From JAGVJT01 sp964471225 (GTDB lineage Bacteria > Pseudomonadota > Gammaproteobacteria > Legionellales > Legionellaceae), in the NCBI GenBank assembly GCA_964471225.1, contig CAYYEZ010000058.1:1-39519 (forward strand): a stretch of 39,519 nucleotides of DNA, written 5' to 3'. This document shows, piece by piece, positions 10,301 to 17,753 of this stretch (position 1 is the first letter of the stretch; each line of letters begins with the position of its first letter). A model generated the notes under the pieces. That model saw nothing but the letters and a program-made list of their open reading frames with translations. It did no database searches and was not told the origin of the DNA. The position numbers were made by a program, and so were the translations under genes.

Positions 10301-10521
10301 TGCGTCCTGTGATGATGACGGCATTAGCCATGATTGTCGGGATGCTGCCAATGGCATTAGGATTAGGAGATGGTGGAGAGCAAAACGCACCGCTTGGGCG
10401 TGCCGTTATCGGTGGCTTGTGTTTCGCAACGGTTGCGACACTATTTTTTGTACCGAGTGTTTTTTGTCTGATTCATACTTATTTGCAGCGTAAAAAAGGG
10501 TTGCTCGCACATGATGAATGA
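7354..10521 (+). CDS. RND-family efflux pump, inner-membrane permease (HAE1/AcrB-like)
   Basis: Proton-driven inner-membrane transporter that exports drugs or other amphiphiles through a tripartite complex. The 1055 residues have the RND plan of twelve membrane helices and two large periplasmic loops: TM1 at about 13-31, the loop start FPHINIPVVGVVWTYSGMPP, the TM4 acidic pair Asp401-Asp402 in GILVDDATVAIENI, and a second half beginning around GEDFFPKVDAGQI. In TM10 the proton-relay Lys of AcrB is replaced: MGVATSNSILM has Ser952 at that place. This fits a divergent subfamily often found with a NodT-type outer-membrane factor, so the substrate cannot be named. The next gene overlaps by 11 bp and the operon order is pump-adaptor-channel. 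Confidence 0.94.
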   Translation: MWLVRVALSRPYTFVVIAILLLFLGIFSIVKTTKDIFPHINIPVVGVVWTYSGMPPDDMANRITTIFELAVTTTVNNIEHMESASMLGVSVMKLYFHPGTDIAIAISQVTAIAQTMLKNLPPGITPPYVLSYDAATVPVMNLILSSDILPEQRLNDLANNFVRPQLATVQGASIPPGYGGKSRQVMMDLNTRSLQTFGLSAQNIAAQINNQSLIIPAGTEKVGPYEYIVKINNSPLRVDDFNAMPVRTSPNTVIYMRDVGHVRDGFPPQTNIVNMNGNRAVMLGVEKTGSSSTLDIISSVINLVPLIKANLTKTLNLAVVGNQAVFITSAIKGVVTEGITAAFLTGAMVLLFLGSLRSTFIITVSIPLAILTSLSVLAMLGETINIMTLGGLALAVGILVDDATVAIENINYHIERGMTLKSAILEGAQQIAIPAIVATLCICIVFLPMFFLTGISKYLFVPMAEAVIFAMLASYFLSRTLLPTMALYLLKDKTHEVKDAALTRFQRFHHHFEQSFENLQQNYGQKLSWVLAHRERFIRFFLGFVGLSLVILWPSLGEDFFPKVDAGQILLHYSAHPGTRIEETAKLASKVNAYIRQVIPADEIENIVDNIGLPINGVNLVYNTSATNGACDTDTFVSLKPEHHSIKKYIHTLREGLRKEFPGVTFSFLPADIVSRILNFGQPSDIDIQITGLKDKANRKYAKELLQRIKFVPGIVDARIRQSDQYPALYVNTDRSRAKELGFTQQDIGNTLMISLAGAFQTLPNFWVDPSNSMSYQITTQTPQYGIDTVQDLLNTPITNMSLSTDPQILGAMASVTHTGVPLVVSHYNVQPVIEIYAGVDGRDMGAVGRDVRRIIKEMRGLLPDGSQLFVRGQLATQESAFSTLYWGLLVSVLLVYFVIVINFQSWIDPFIIITAIPAALAGIAWMLFITHTTLSVPALTGAIMCMGVATSNSILMVSFARQNIADGLSPLKAALDAGVTRLRPVMMTALAMIVGMLPMALGLGDGGEQNAPLGRAVIGGLCFATVATLFFVPSVFCLIHTYLQRKKGLLAHDE

Positions 10522-11683
10522 TTTCAAAGAGTATTGGATACGTTTAAAGCACGAGCCAATAAAACTGACTGGAGCAATACTGGCTTTCATTGTCATTTTA
10601 TTATTTCTAAGTCGATTTTTTTCGGAGATGTTTTTAGCGAGGGAAACTAAAAAAGATGCGATTCCTGTTGTGCATGTGGTTCACCCTCAACGTACTGCGG
10701 CTGTTGAGCATGTGGTGATTCCAGGAAGTGTACTGGCGTGGCATGAGGCGCCTATTTTTGCGCGAGCTAAAGGATACTTGAAATACTGGAATGTTGATAT
10801 TGGTTATCGTGTCAAACGAGGTGATGTGCTGGCTGTGATTGAGCGACCGGAGTTAGATGCAGAGCTTAAAGAAGCCGAAGATTACTTAAATGTGATTGAG
10901 GCGAGAAGTAGATTAGCGCAAATTACTGCTAAACGTTGGGGTAATTTGGTTAAAACAGATTCGGTTTCGAAGCAAGCGAATGACGATAAAAATTATTCGG
11001 CACAAGCCCTAATGGCGAGTGTGAGTCAAGCGAAAGCAAACGTTGAAAAATTGCGTGCTTTTGTGAGTTTCGAAGAAGTCGTCGCACCGTTTGATGGGGT
11101 CATCTCTTTACGTGAAACAGATATTGGCGCATTGATTAATATTGGCAGCAATCCCTCTGAATCAAAGCCATTATTTCGAATCGTACAGACTAATCCTCTA
11201 CGTCTTTATGTCAATATTCCACAGACATATGTTTCACGTGTGACACCTGAGATGCAGGTTAATCTTCGTTTCGCAGAACATCCTGGTAAGCTATTTCATG
11301 GCAAATTATTAAAAACGGCTGGTGCAATCGATCCTGTGACACTCACATTACAGGCAGAGTTTGAGGTGCATAATGATAGCGGTATTCTTTTACCCGGGGG
11401 TTATACGTCTGTTGATTTTTCGCTACCAATGTATCCTGAAAGCGTGATTATTCCAGTGAATACTTTATTATTTCGCGCTGAAGGTCTGCAGGTAGCCGTG
11501 ATTGATGCAAAAGATCAAGTACGTTTAAGAGATGTCGAGGTAGGTACTGATTTTGGTAAGACAATTCAAGTGAATAGTGGTTTGTCTACAGACGATCATA
11601 TCGTGCTCAATCCTTTTGATTCTATTTTTGAAGGACAAAAAGTAGAGATGCAGCTGGTAGATTTAGACAAGAGAAATGTATGA
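10511..11683 (+). CDS. RND efflux periplasmic adaptor (membrane fusion protein, HlyD/AcrA-like)
   Basis: Bridges the RND permease to the outer-membrane channel. The 390 residues show an N-terminal membrane anchor (about 17-37, GAILAFIVILLFLS), the first half of a biotinyl-lipoyl-like hairpin (FARAKGYLKYWNVDIGYRVKRGDVLAVIERPELDAE), a coiled-coil hairpin, then the second lipoyl half (VVAPFDGVISLRETDIGALI) and beta-barrel and membrane-proximal domains ending near 380. There is no lipobox, so anchoring is by the N-terminal helix. The ATG overlaps the end of the permease gene, with AAGGG about 10 bp upstream; a second ATG follows at once. It overlaps the channel gene by 4 bp. Confidence 0.93.
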   Translation: MMNDFKEYWIRLKHEPIKLTGAILAFIVILLFLSRFFSEMFLARETKKDAIPVVHVVHPQRTAAVEHVVIPGSVLAWHEAPIFARAKGYLKYWNVDIGYRVKRGDVLAVIERPELDAELKEAEDYLNVIEARSRLAQITAKRWGNLVKTDSVSKQANDDKNYSAQALMASVSQAKANVEKLRAFVSFEEVVAPFDGVISLRETDIGALINIGSNPSESKPLFRIVQTNPLRLYVNIPQTYVSRVTPEMQVNLRFAEHPGKLFHGKLLKTAGAIDPVTLTLQAEFEVHNDSGILLPGGYTSVDFSLPMYPESVIIPVNTLLFRAEGLQVAVIDAKDQVRLRDVEVGTDFGKTIQVNSGLSTDDHIVLNPFDSIFEGQKVEMQLVDLDKRNV

Positions 11684-13206
11684 AACTGACGCGACAAATA
11701 CTTTTAATGTTTGTCTTTGCGTTAACCGGATGCTCTTTTGCACCACCGGATAAAAAGCCTACGATTCCACAGAGTAAAACATACAAAGAGGCAGTGCATT
11801 GGGTTTTAGCTAAGCCTTCGTTGCCTCAAGCAATAAAAAATCAAATTTGGTGGCGTGTTTTTAAAGACAAAACGCTAAGCACACTTGAAGAGCAGCTCAC
11901 AGCAAGTAATCCAAACTTAAAGCTCGCTTATTCTCGATTTCAAGAATCTAAAGCGCTGGTGGAAGAAGCTGTGTCCGCGATGTATCCCACACTGCTGTTA
12001 AATGTGGGTGAAAGCCGACAAAAAAATCCTCAAACGACTGCAAATAGCTTTAATCAGCGTACGTTTACTTTTAATACGGTGACGTTACAAGGGTACTTGA
12101 ATTACGAGGTTGATGCTTGGGGGGCGATACGCAATCAGGTACAAGCAAGTATACATAGCTCTGCAGCCAGTCAATATGATTTGGCTGCAGTGGATTTAAG
12201 CTTGCATGCGATGTTGGCAACAGTCTATTTTCAGCTGAGGGGCGCTGATGAAATGCAGCTGGTTCTCGATAAAATTGTCGATTGCTATCATCATGCTTGG
12301 GTGTTGATGCATGAATTGCACCGTGGTGGTGCTGTCTCTGCATTAGAAGAAGATCAAGCGTTGAGTCTATTAGCACATGCTAAAACAAACGCGACTGATA
12401 TGCGTTTGCAGCGAGCGAAATTACGGCATGCGTTGGCTGTATTGGTCGGTGAAATTCCTGCAACATTTAAGCTACCTAAAAAACGCTCTCCCATCCGATT
12501 TGTCGCTCTTTCTCCAGGACTTCCATCAACGTTGCTCGAGCAACGCCCGGATGTTTCAGCGGCTCTTCAGCGTGTTGAATCTGCAAACGCAAGTATTGGG
12601 GTTGCTCGAGCCGCTTTTTTTCCTAATTTTACTCTTGCAAGTTTAGTGGGCGTACAGAGTATGAGCTACCAAAAACTTTTTTCTCGACCCAGTTTAATTT
12701 GGGCGCTCGGACCGCCCTCTCAACTGAGGCCTTCTCCACTCGAAATTTCGCAAATTGTATTTGACGGTTATTATTTACAAGCTAACCTCAGACGGGCGAA
12801 GGCGAGCTATTATGAGATGGTTAATCAGTATCGCCAAGTTGTACTGACTGCGTTTCAGGAGGTCGAGGATGGGTTAGTTGAAACGTATCGCCTAGATCAA
12901 GAAAACACACAACAAGCGCAATCGACAAAAGATGCAAATCGTGCTTTGTACCATGCAAATCAGCGCATGAAAGAAGGAATGGTGACTTATTTGCAGGTCG
13001 TAAATATCGAAGTCGATGCATTGCAACGACAATTAAATCTGATTCAAATTCAAACCGCACGCCAAGTTGCAAGTGTGTATTTAATTAAAGCGTTAGGAGG
13101 CGGATGGAAGCGTCCCCCTGTAGCACCTAATCCAGATCCTATTCCAAGAGTTAAAGGGCAGATCAAGGTCCCTTTTGAAGATGCCTCTGCAAACGTATTG
13201 CCCTAG
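11680..13206 (+). CDS. Outer-membrane efflux lipoprotein, NodT/OprM-type (TolC superfamily)
   Basis: Outer-membrane exit duct of the RND system. The 508-residue precursor has a lipoprotein signal peptide with lipobox LTGC (Cys18). Two repeated OEP halves follow, with family landmarks WWRVFKDKTLSTLEEQL, LNYEVDAWGAIRNQV, LPSTLLEQRPDV, RAAFFPNFTLASLVG and a second-half coiled coil (AFQEVEDGLVE, RMKEGMVTYLQVVNIE). It ends about 35 residues after GGGWKRP, as in many NodT proteins. Its ATGA start overlap with the adaptor gene indicates translational coupling. Confidence 0.94.
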   Translation: MKLTRQILLMFVFALTGCSFAPPDKKPTIPQSKTYKEAVHWVLAKPSLPQAIKNQIWWRVFKDKTLSTLEEQLTASNPNLKLAYSRFQESKALVEEAVSAMYPTLLLNVGESRQKNPQTTANSFNQRTFTFNTVTLQGYLNYEVDAWGAIRNQVQASIHSSAASQYDLAAVDLSLHAMLATVYFQLRGADEMQLVLDKIVDCYHHAWVLMHELHRGGAVSALEEDQALSLLAHAKTNATDMRLQRAKLRHALAVLVGEIPATFKLPKKRSPIRFVALSPGLPSTLLEQRPDVSAALQRVESANASIGVARAAFFPNFTLASLVGVQSMSYQKLFSRPSLIWALGPPSQLRPSPLEISQIVFDGYYLQANLRRAKASYYEMVNQYRQVVLTAFQEVEDGLVETYRLDQENTQQAQSTKDANRALYHANQRMKEGMVTYLQVVNIEVDALQRQLNLIQIQTARQVASVYLIKALGGGWKRPPVAPNPDPIPRVKGQIKVPFEDASANVLP

Positions 13207-13256
13207 TATTTTGAAATAGATTAGAATTTGCAGATTATTTTCCTGATTGGATTTTT

Positions 13257-13598
13257 ATGACAATATTGCCTCAATGTCCTAAATGTGGTTCTGAGTATGT
13301 TTATGAAGATGGTGAACTATTAATTTGTCCTGAGTGTATGCATGAGTGGGCCAAGAGTACTGGTGAAGAGAATGAGAACGATAGCCTTATAATTAAAGAT
13401 GCGCATGGCCAAGTGCTTCATGATGGCGATACGGTTACGGTGATTAAAGATTTAAAAGTAAAAGGCTCGTCACTCACGGTGAAAGTCGGAACTAAGGTTA
13501 AGAATATTAAACTCGTCTCAGGTGATCACGACATTGATTGTAAAATCGAGGGGATTGGTCCGATGAAGCTCAAATCACAGTATGTCAAAAAAGCATAA
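13257..13598 (+). CDS. yjdM: Zinc-ribbon protein YjdM (PhnA family)
   Basis: Small cytosolic protein formerly called PhnA or alkylphosphonate uptake protein; it is not part of the phosphonate lyase machinery and its role is not settled. The 113 residues begin with a four-Cys zinc ribbon (CPKCGSEYVYEDGELLICPEC) and end with the highly conserved SH3-like half (IKDLKVKGSSLTVKVGTKVKNI, GDHDIDCKIEGIGPMKLKSQ YVKK). Length and sequence match the family closely. It follows the efflux operon by 50 bp and may have its own promoter. An inverted repeat (13604-13648) lies directly after the stop. Confidence 0.96.
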   Translation: MTILPQCPKCGSEYVYEDGELLICPECMHEWAKSTGEENENDSLIIKDAHGQVLHDGDTVTVIKDLKVKGSSLTVKVGTKVKNIKLVSGDHDIDCKIEGIGPMKLKSQYVKKA

Positions 13599-13603
13599 GC
13601 CTT

Positions 13604-13648
13604 TTATTCTGTAAGTGATTAACAAAACGGACATCATTTACAGAATAA
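13604..13648 (+). terminator. 16-bp inverted repeat downstream of yjdM, possible terminator or operator
   Basis: TTATTCTGTAAGTGAT (13604-13619) is complementary to ATCATTTACAGAATAA (13633-13648) with one mismatch (a G-T wobble in RNA) and a 13-nt loop. It starts 6 bp after the yjdM stop. There is no T-run after the 3' arm, so it is not a textbook Rho-independent terminator. It could be a 3'-end stabilising hairpin or a binding site. Confidence 0.5.
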
Positions 13649-13736
13649 GTCCAATTAAAAATCTTGATGATTATATTTTGACTTCTATCTCAAAATAGAG
13701 TTATTCTATTTTTGTGCACATATGCCAGGAGAGTCA

Positions 13737-14303
13737 ATGATGAGAAAGTCGTATGTTAGAGATACAGCGATCGAAAGAGTCAGGACCTTGTTGAAGGACT
13801 TACCGCGGCATGAAGCGCATCCTCTAGATGCGATACGGATGATTGATAGAGAGATAGGAGGCCTTTTAGCTCATCCGGATAGTCCCCATGTCAAAGATTA
13901 TCGAACTTATGCTTCAGCCCTGTTTCCTGCTGGATTAGAGGCAACGCGTCCTGGGAAGGATATTATTCTTATCCTCAATCAACCTGTTGCTGTTGTCCAA
14001 AAAAACGGAAAAACACATCAAATCCGAATCCCTCTCTCGCTTAAAAATCCTGAAAAAGGTGTTGTTCAAATTGTAGGGCGAACTCTTGCAAAAGAGCTAT
14101 TTAAGACGCGAGGAGCGGTTTTAGCTAGATTGGCACTGGACGAGCCTAAATGGAGTGAAAACATTACCTCGAATAACGCTGCACTTAAAGTGCTTGAGTA
14201 TTATGATCCAGAGGGTAATCCGTTGTGGCGTTTGACTATGTTCCGAGGCTCAGTTGACCCAGATGCTTTACCTTCAGAAGAAAAATCTTGTTCAATGAAA
14301 TGA
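13737..14303 (+). CDS. Unknown 188-aa protein
   Basis: I do not recognise a family. The frame opens at 13722, but AGGAGAG at 13727-13733 lies inside that extension and correctly precedes the double ATG at 13737/13740, so I start the gene there (13740 is equally possible). The product is soluble and basic at the N-terminus (RKSYVRDTAIERVRTLLKDL). A central part looks like beta strands (KDIILILNQPVAVVQKNGKT, GVVQIVGRTLAKEL), and the C-terminus is LEYYDPEGNPLWRLTMFRG. There is no signal peptide, membrane helix or repeat. It is monocistronic, facing the convergent amidoligase operon, with a long hairpin between them. Confidence 0.7.
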   Translation: MMRKSYVRDTAIERVRTLLKDLPRHEAHPLDAIRMIDREIGGLLAHPDSPHVKDYRTYASALFPAGLEATRPGKDIILILNQPVAVVQKNGKTHQIRIPLSLKNPEKGVVQIVGRTLAKELFKTRGAVLARLALDEPKWSENITSNNAALKVLEYYDPEGNPLWRLTMFRGSVDPDALPSEEKSCSMK

Positions 14304-14355
14304 TGCCCTTGCATGAGTTAATTCGGACTTGTTTAGATCTGAATTTATTCAAAGC

Positions 14356-14394
14356 TTTAGTTTCTGTTGACATCAATTGTCAACAGAAACTAAA
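14356..14394. terminator. Perfect 17-bp hairpin between convergent genes, spanning the 3' end of the amidohydrolase gene
   Basis: TTTAGTTTCTGTTGACA (14356-14372) and its exact complement (14378-14394) flank a 5-nt loop. The stem has no mismatch. The minus-strand stop codon (14373-14375) lies in the loop, so the 3' arm encodes the last residues of the enzyme. The position between convergent genes suggests a bidirectional terminator, although neither strand has a long T-run after the stem. Confidence 0.65.
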
Positions 14395-15086
14395 CGTATC
14401 AGCCTTATTGCTTGAGTGAGTTGTCTCATCAGCGCCTGTTGTGTGTGTTCTGAGGACATTAACGCTTGATTCATTTCGATTTCAAGGCCGATGTAGCTTT
14501 GCTCATCGAATTGGCTTCTGAGAAAGGTTGTGAATCCATCACTGGTGCCAAGATAGGGATAGTTAAAGCGAATACGATAATGTGGAGTGAGCTCTTCTAA
14601 TATTGTTTTAAGTTGAGTTGCAACATTTTTTTCTAAGGCGCGTTGTGGATCATAAAGTAAGCCAATTTCAGCCTCTCTCGTCTCCTCATCTAAAATCGGT
14701 GTAAAAGAGTGGATAGAGAAATGCAGTACGCATTTTTTTTGCTCAATAAGTTTCGCTATATTTTGGATAACAGGCTCTCGAAAAGGTTGGTAATATGTCT
14801 CGATGAGGTATTTTTTTTCCGCTGATGAGAGACGATCTGACCAAGATGAAAAGCAAGATTTGCTGGTTAGTTTTCGATTGCAATCAATCAAGAGTCTCGA
14901 AATTGTGGTGCTGTGATAAAATGCACAAGACAGATGCTGAGCCAGATGATCTGCAATGGCTTTTGCTCCGATATCTACACCACGATGTGTCTCTAGAACT
15001 TGGCTGTCATCAGTAAAAAGCCGAGCAAATTCTGGTGGAACAGTATTTACTGCATGTTCGCAAGTCAGTACGAGGGCTATTGTCAT
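14373..15086 (-). CDS. N-formylglutamate amidohydrolase-like enzyme of an amidoligase cluster
   Basis: Member of the N-formylglutamate amidohydrolase (FGase/HutG2-like) superfamily, zinc-type amidases that cleave N-acyl or peptide bonds. The 237 residues carry the family landmarks LTCEHAVNTVP (His11), HRGVDIGA (33-40), SRLLIDCNR (63-71), LHFSIHSFTP (His126), NYPYLGTSDGFTTFLR and GLEIEMNQ. The frame opens at 15116, but ATG 15086 overlaps the stop of the preceding ligase gene by 4 bp (ATGA) and puts the core beta strand directly at the N-terminus, as is usual, so I choose it. No histidine-degradation genes are near; the neighbours are a GCS2 ligase, an ATP-grasp ligase and a cysteine peptidase. 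The enzyme therefore probably trims or hydrolyses an amide in their product rather than formylglutamate. Confidence 0.88.
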   Translation of the reverse strand: MTIALVLTCEHAVNTVPPEFARLFTDDSQVLETHRGVDIGAKAIADHLAQHLSCAFYHSTTISRLLIDCNRKLTSKSCFSSWSDRLSSAEKKYLIETYYQPFREPVIQNIAKLIEQKKCVLHFSIHSFTPILDEETREAEIGLLYDPQRALEKNVATQLKTILEELTPHYRIRFNYPYLGTSDGFTTFLRSQFDEQSYIGLEIEMNQALMSSEHTQQALMRQLTQAIRLIRLVSVDN

Positions 15087-16309
15087 GATACAAACAACTG
15101 ATTTTGCTGCAAACAAGGGATGAGCGATTGATAAACACGATGGAGTGTTTTTCGCGAATAATCTCCCTGACAGGCTCGAATGAGGCGTTCACTTAAGTTA
15201 CCATGTCGTAAAATCGACTCAAGCGTGGTTTGCTCTTTTGGCGAAAGCATGTGACTGACACGCTCGATGAGTTGAGACCAGACATCCCTTAAATGCATGC
15301 TTCGTTTAGGTAATTGGTAGGCCTCGAGGAGTTGTCCTTCGTTAAGCGTGGTTGTAAAACCCTGAGACAAGGTATTGTCGTACAGGGCTTTCAGTGCACG
15401 TGTATCGATTTCTGGTGGCGTGGGATAATAACCACTATCACACCAACTTTTCAAAATAGAAAAAATTGTTTTTGCTATCGTAATGTCTGCATCCGGACAT
15501 TCTTGGGAGTCAATAATACGAATTTCTAGTGCCCCATAATCAAATTTAGGAATCGCACCTCTAGAGTTTAGCCATTCTTCTTGAAGGATATTCTCTCGGT
15601 CAAAAGGAGCGATTGCTTGATACATTGGCTTTAGAATCTCTTCACGATAATCTGCTTCTGTTTTAATATATTCCGGAATCACGAGACCTGTAATCGCAGA
15701 TATTTTTTGTTGATTTTTTTCATAAAATGTCAGTCTGGTGTCGAGAAAATCAGTGCGTTTCCCATCTAAAAAAGGACTGCTTGCGGCAAGTGCTGGAATC
15801 AACGGTAAAATGAGTCGAATCGTATTATGTAGCGCACAAAACTCCTCATCGTTTGCGAAGGGTAAATTAACATGCATGCTTTGTAGATTTGACCATCCGT
15901 GGCCACGACAATCAAATATAGTATCGTACTGTTCGTAGATTTTCCGATTTCCATGAGGCCAGCGTTGAGTTTCTGTATGCGGATCCATCCAAGGATGGGC
16001 GGCTGTGGGTAACAACGAGAGGCCCTCTTTATCTAACATAGGCTGAAGTTTGGACAGGCCCTCATGAAAATACTGTGCGATGGGTTCATCAATAGGGCAG
16101 GGACCATCATTTTTTAATTCTAAGACGTGTAAAACAAGTTCGTTACTCACTGCAATCTTGCCAAGACTCACTTCATTTGTATATTCTCCAGCGAGTTTCT
16201 GGAGAATAGCATCACTTTTCGGTTGAATCGCCAACGTTTGTGTATCGACAATCATGTACTCAATTTCAATACCTAGTACAGAAAAAATAGAGTAAGAGGA
16301 TTTAGACAT
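15083..16309 (-). CDS. Glutamate--cysteine ligase family 2 (GCS2-like) carboxylate-amine ligase
   Basis: ATP-dependent ligase of the glutamine-synthetase-like fold that joins a carboxylate, often glutamate, to an amine. The 408 residues show GIEIEYMIVD near the N-terminus (metal/ATP-binding Glu residues), the conserved core GWSNLQSMHVNLPFAND, a DTRLTFY segment and GALEIRIIDSQECP in the C-terminal half. The start is taken at ATG 16309, because AAGGA is only 3-4 bp from the upstream ATG (16315) but well spaced from this one. It overlaps the RimK-like gene by 8 bp and the amidohydrolase gene by 4 bp. The true substrates are unknown; glutathione synthesis is possible but the cluster argues for a dedicated peptide or amide product. 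Confidence 0.88.
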   Translation of the reverse strand: MSKSSYSIFSVLGIEIEYMIVDTQTLAIQPKSDAILQKLAGEYTNEVSLGKIAVSNELVLHVLELKNDGPCPIDEPIAQYFHEGLSKLQPMLDKEGLSLLPTAAHPWMDPHTETQRWPHGNRKIYEQYDTIFDCRGHGWSNLQSMHVNLPFANDEEFCALHNTIRLILPLIPALAASSPFLDGKRTDFLDTRLTFYEKNQQKISAITGLVIPEYIKTEADYREEILKPMYQAIAPFDRENILQEEWLNSRGAIPKFDYGALEIRIIDSQECPDADITIAKTIFSILKSWCDSGYYPTPPEIDTRALKALYDNTLSQGFTTTLNEGQLLEAYQLPKRSMHLRDVWSQLIERVSHMLSPKEQTTLESILRHGNLSERLIRACQGDYSRKTLHRVYQSLIPCLQQNQLFVS

Positions 16310-17753
16310 AACCATGTTTCCTTCGTATACGTTGGAGAAAGACAGACATAATATCGTAATATAGTTGCTGACCTAAAACTTGATCTTCGATATTAGAATC
16401 GACATTTGGGTTATCATTCACTTCTATCACATAGTGTTTGTCGCCCTGACTTTTGATATCCACACCATACAAGCTATCGCCAATGAGACGGGTTGCTTTT
16501 AAGGCGGTTTTAATTACACCATCAGGCACCTGGCTCAATGGAATAGTGTCAAACTCTCCCTCGGTTTCTTGCGTCGAGCTCCAGTTGTAAATTTGCCAAT
16601 GATCTTTTGCCATATAGTAGCGACAGGCGAATAGAGGTTTGTTATCAATAATACCAATACGCCAATCGAATTCTGTTGGAATAAACGGCTGGACTAAAAT
16701 TAAGTCAGATGTTTTAAAAAATTGCGTCAATGCTTTTTGCAAGGACTTCATGTCGTCGAGTTTAATCACGCCGTGTGAAAAAGCACTGTCTGGTTTTTTA
16801 AGCACACAAGGAAAAGTAATCGATGGAAGGGTTTTGTCATATTTACTGATAAAAAGTGTTTCGGGTGTTAAGATTTGATGACTACGCATCAGCTCGGCCA
16901 AGTAAACCTTGTTGGTGCATTTGACAATAGATTGTGGGTCATCAATGACTACTAAATTTTCTTGGACTGCGCGGCGAGCGAATCGATAAGTGTAGTGATC
17001 AACGGATGTGGTTGCGCGAATGAATAATGCATCATATTCTGCCAGTGCTTTGCCGTCATGCTTATCGATTAAATCAATATTCAGCCCTATAGACTCTCCC
17101 GCATTCACAAAAAATTCAAGTGCCTTTTTGTCTGAAGGAGCATTAGGCTCTGTGTGATCAACTAAAATAGCTAAGTCATGGAAGCGCTGTTTTTTCTTCC
17201 GTTGATGAAAACGTTTTTTTCCTAGATAGGTTTCTGCTGCTTGCTGCATGAAAGGTCGATGTGCCTCTGGAATATCTTCTGGTGCGAGCAAAGAGAGCTT
17301 TTTAATCGTCCATGTTTTTTTCTTTTCAAACAAAATACGAATTAACGGTAGTGGAAAAAGGCCGTGCAATTTTCTGGCTAAGGCACTATGACATTTTGCC
17401 ATATTTTGGCCGAAATATAGGCTCAAAGTGAACTCATCTGTTTTGATATCTTGTAGGCTATGCTGGATTTCTTCATCGATTTCACTCGAAATTTGCTTTG
17501 ATAAGCTGGCACTTAAGACATCTTGAATATTCAATACAGAAGGAATCGCTCTATGGTCACGCGCCTGAGCAAGAAGAGATACATAATAGCCGATGGTTTG
17601 ATACTGATATGAACAGCACAAATTAATTACTCTTAATGCTCGTGCTTCCAGATAGCTTGTATCTGAGAGGTAGTTGTGTGCGTGCACGATTGGAGCGATG
17701 CTGCTCAAGAACTCCCAAGTTTGAGTATCATCCGTGACGATAATTGTTTCCAT
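16302..17753 (-). CDS. RimK-family ATP-grasp ligase with N-terminal RLAN domain
   Basis: ATP-grasp amidoligase, predicted to add an amino acid (probably a glutamate-like residue) to an acceptor carboxylate. The 483 residues have an N-terminal domain of the kind called RLAN, starting METIIVTDDTQTWEFL and containing YLSDTSYLEARALRVINLC. A linker and the RimK-type pre-ATP-grasp and ATP-grasp follow: LFIRATTSVDHYTYRFAR, CVLKKPDSAFSHGVIKL, VQPFIPTEFDWRIGI and the metal-binding VIEVNDNPNVDSNIED. The longer frame starts at 17792, but ATG 17753 has AAAGGA 5 bp upstream and begins exactly at the domain. It overlaps the upstream peptidase-like gene by 26 bp and the downstream GCS2 gene by 8 bp. Confidence 0.9.
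   Translation of the reverse strand: METIIVTDDTQTWEFLSSIAPIVHAHNYLSDTSYLEARALRVINLCCSYQYQTIGYYVSLLAQARDHRAIPSVLNIQDVLSASLSKQISSEIDEEIQHSLQDIKTDEFTLSLYFGQNMAKCHSALARKLHGLFPLPLIRILFEKKKTWTIKKLSLLAPEDIPEAHRPFMQQAAETYLGKKRFHQRKKKQRFHDLAILVDHTEPNAPSDKKALEFFVNAGESIGLNIDLIDKHDGKALAEYDALFIRATTSVDHYTYRFARRAVQENLVVIDDPQSIVKCTNKVYLAELMRSHQILTPETLFISKYDKTLPSITFPCVLKKPDSAFSHGVIKLDDMKSLQKALTQFFKTSDLILVQPFIPTEFDWRIGIIDNKPLFACRYYMAKDHWQIYNWSSTQETEGEFDTIPLSQVPDGVIKTALKATRLIGDSLYGVDIKSQGDKHYVIEVNDNPNVDSNIEDQVLGQQLYYDIMSVFLQRIRRKHGYV

Noticed and set aside
10128..10493. 121-codon plus-strand open frame inside the RND pump gene
   Set aside because: Out-of-frame shadow of a conserved transmembrane region; Cys/Trp/Tyr-rich composition is not protein-like.
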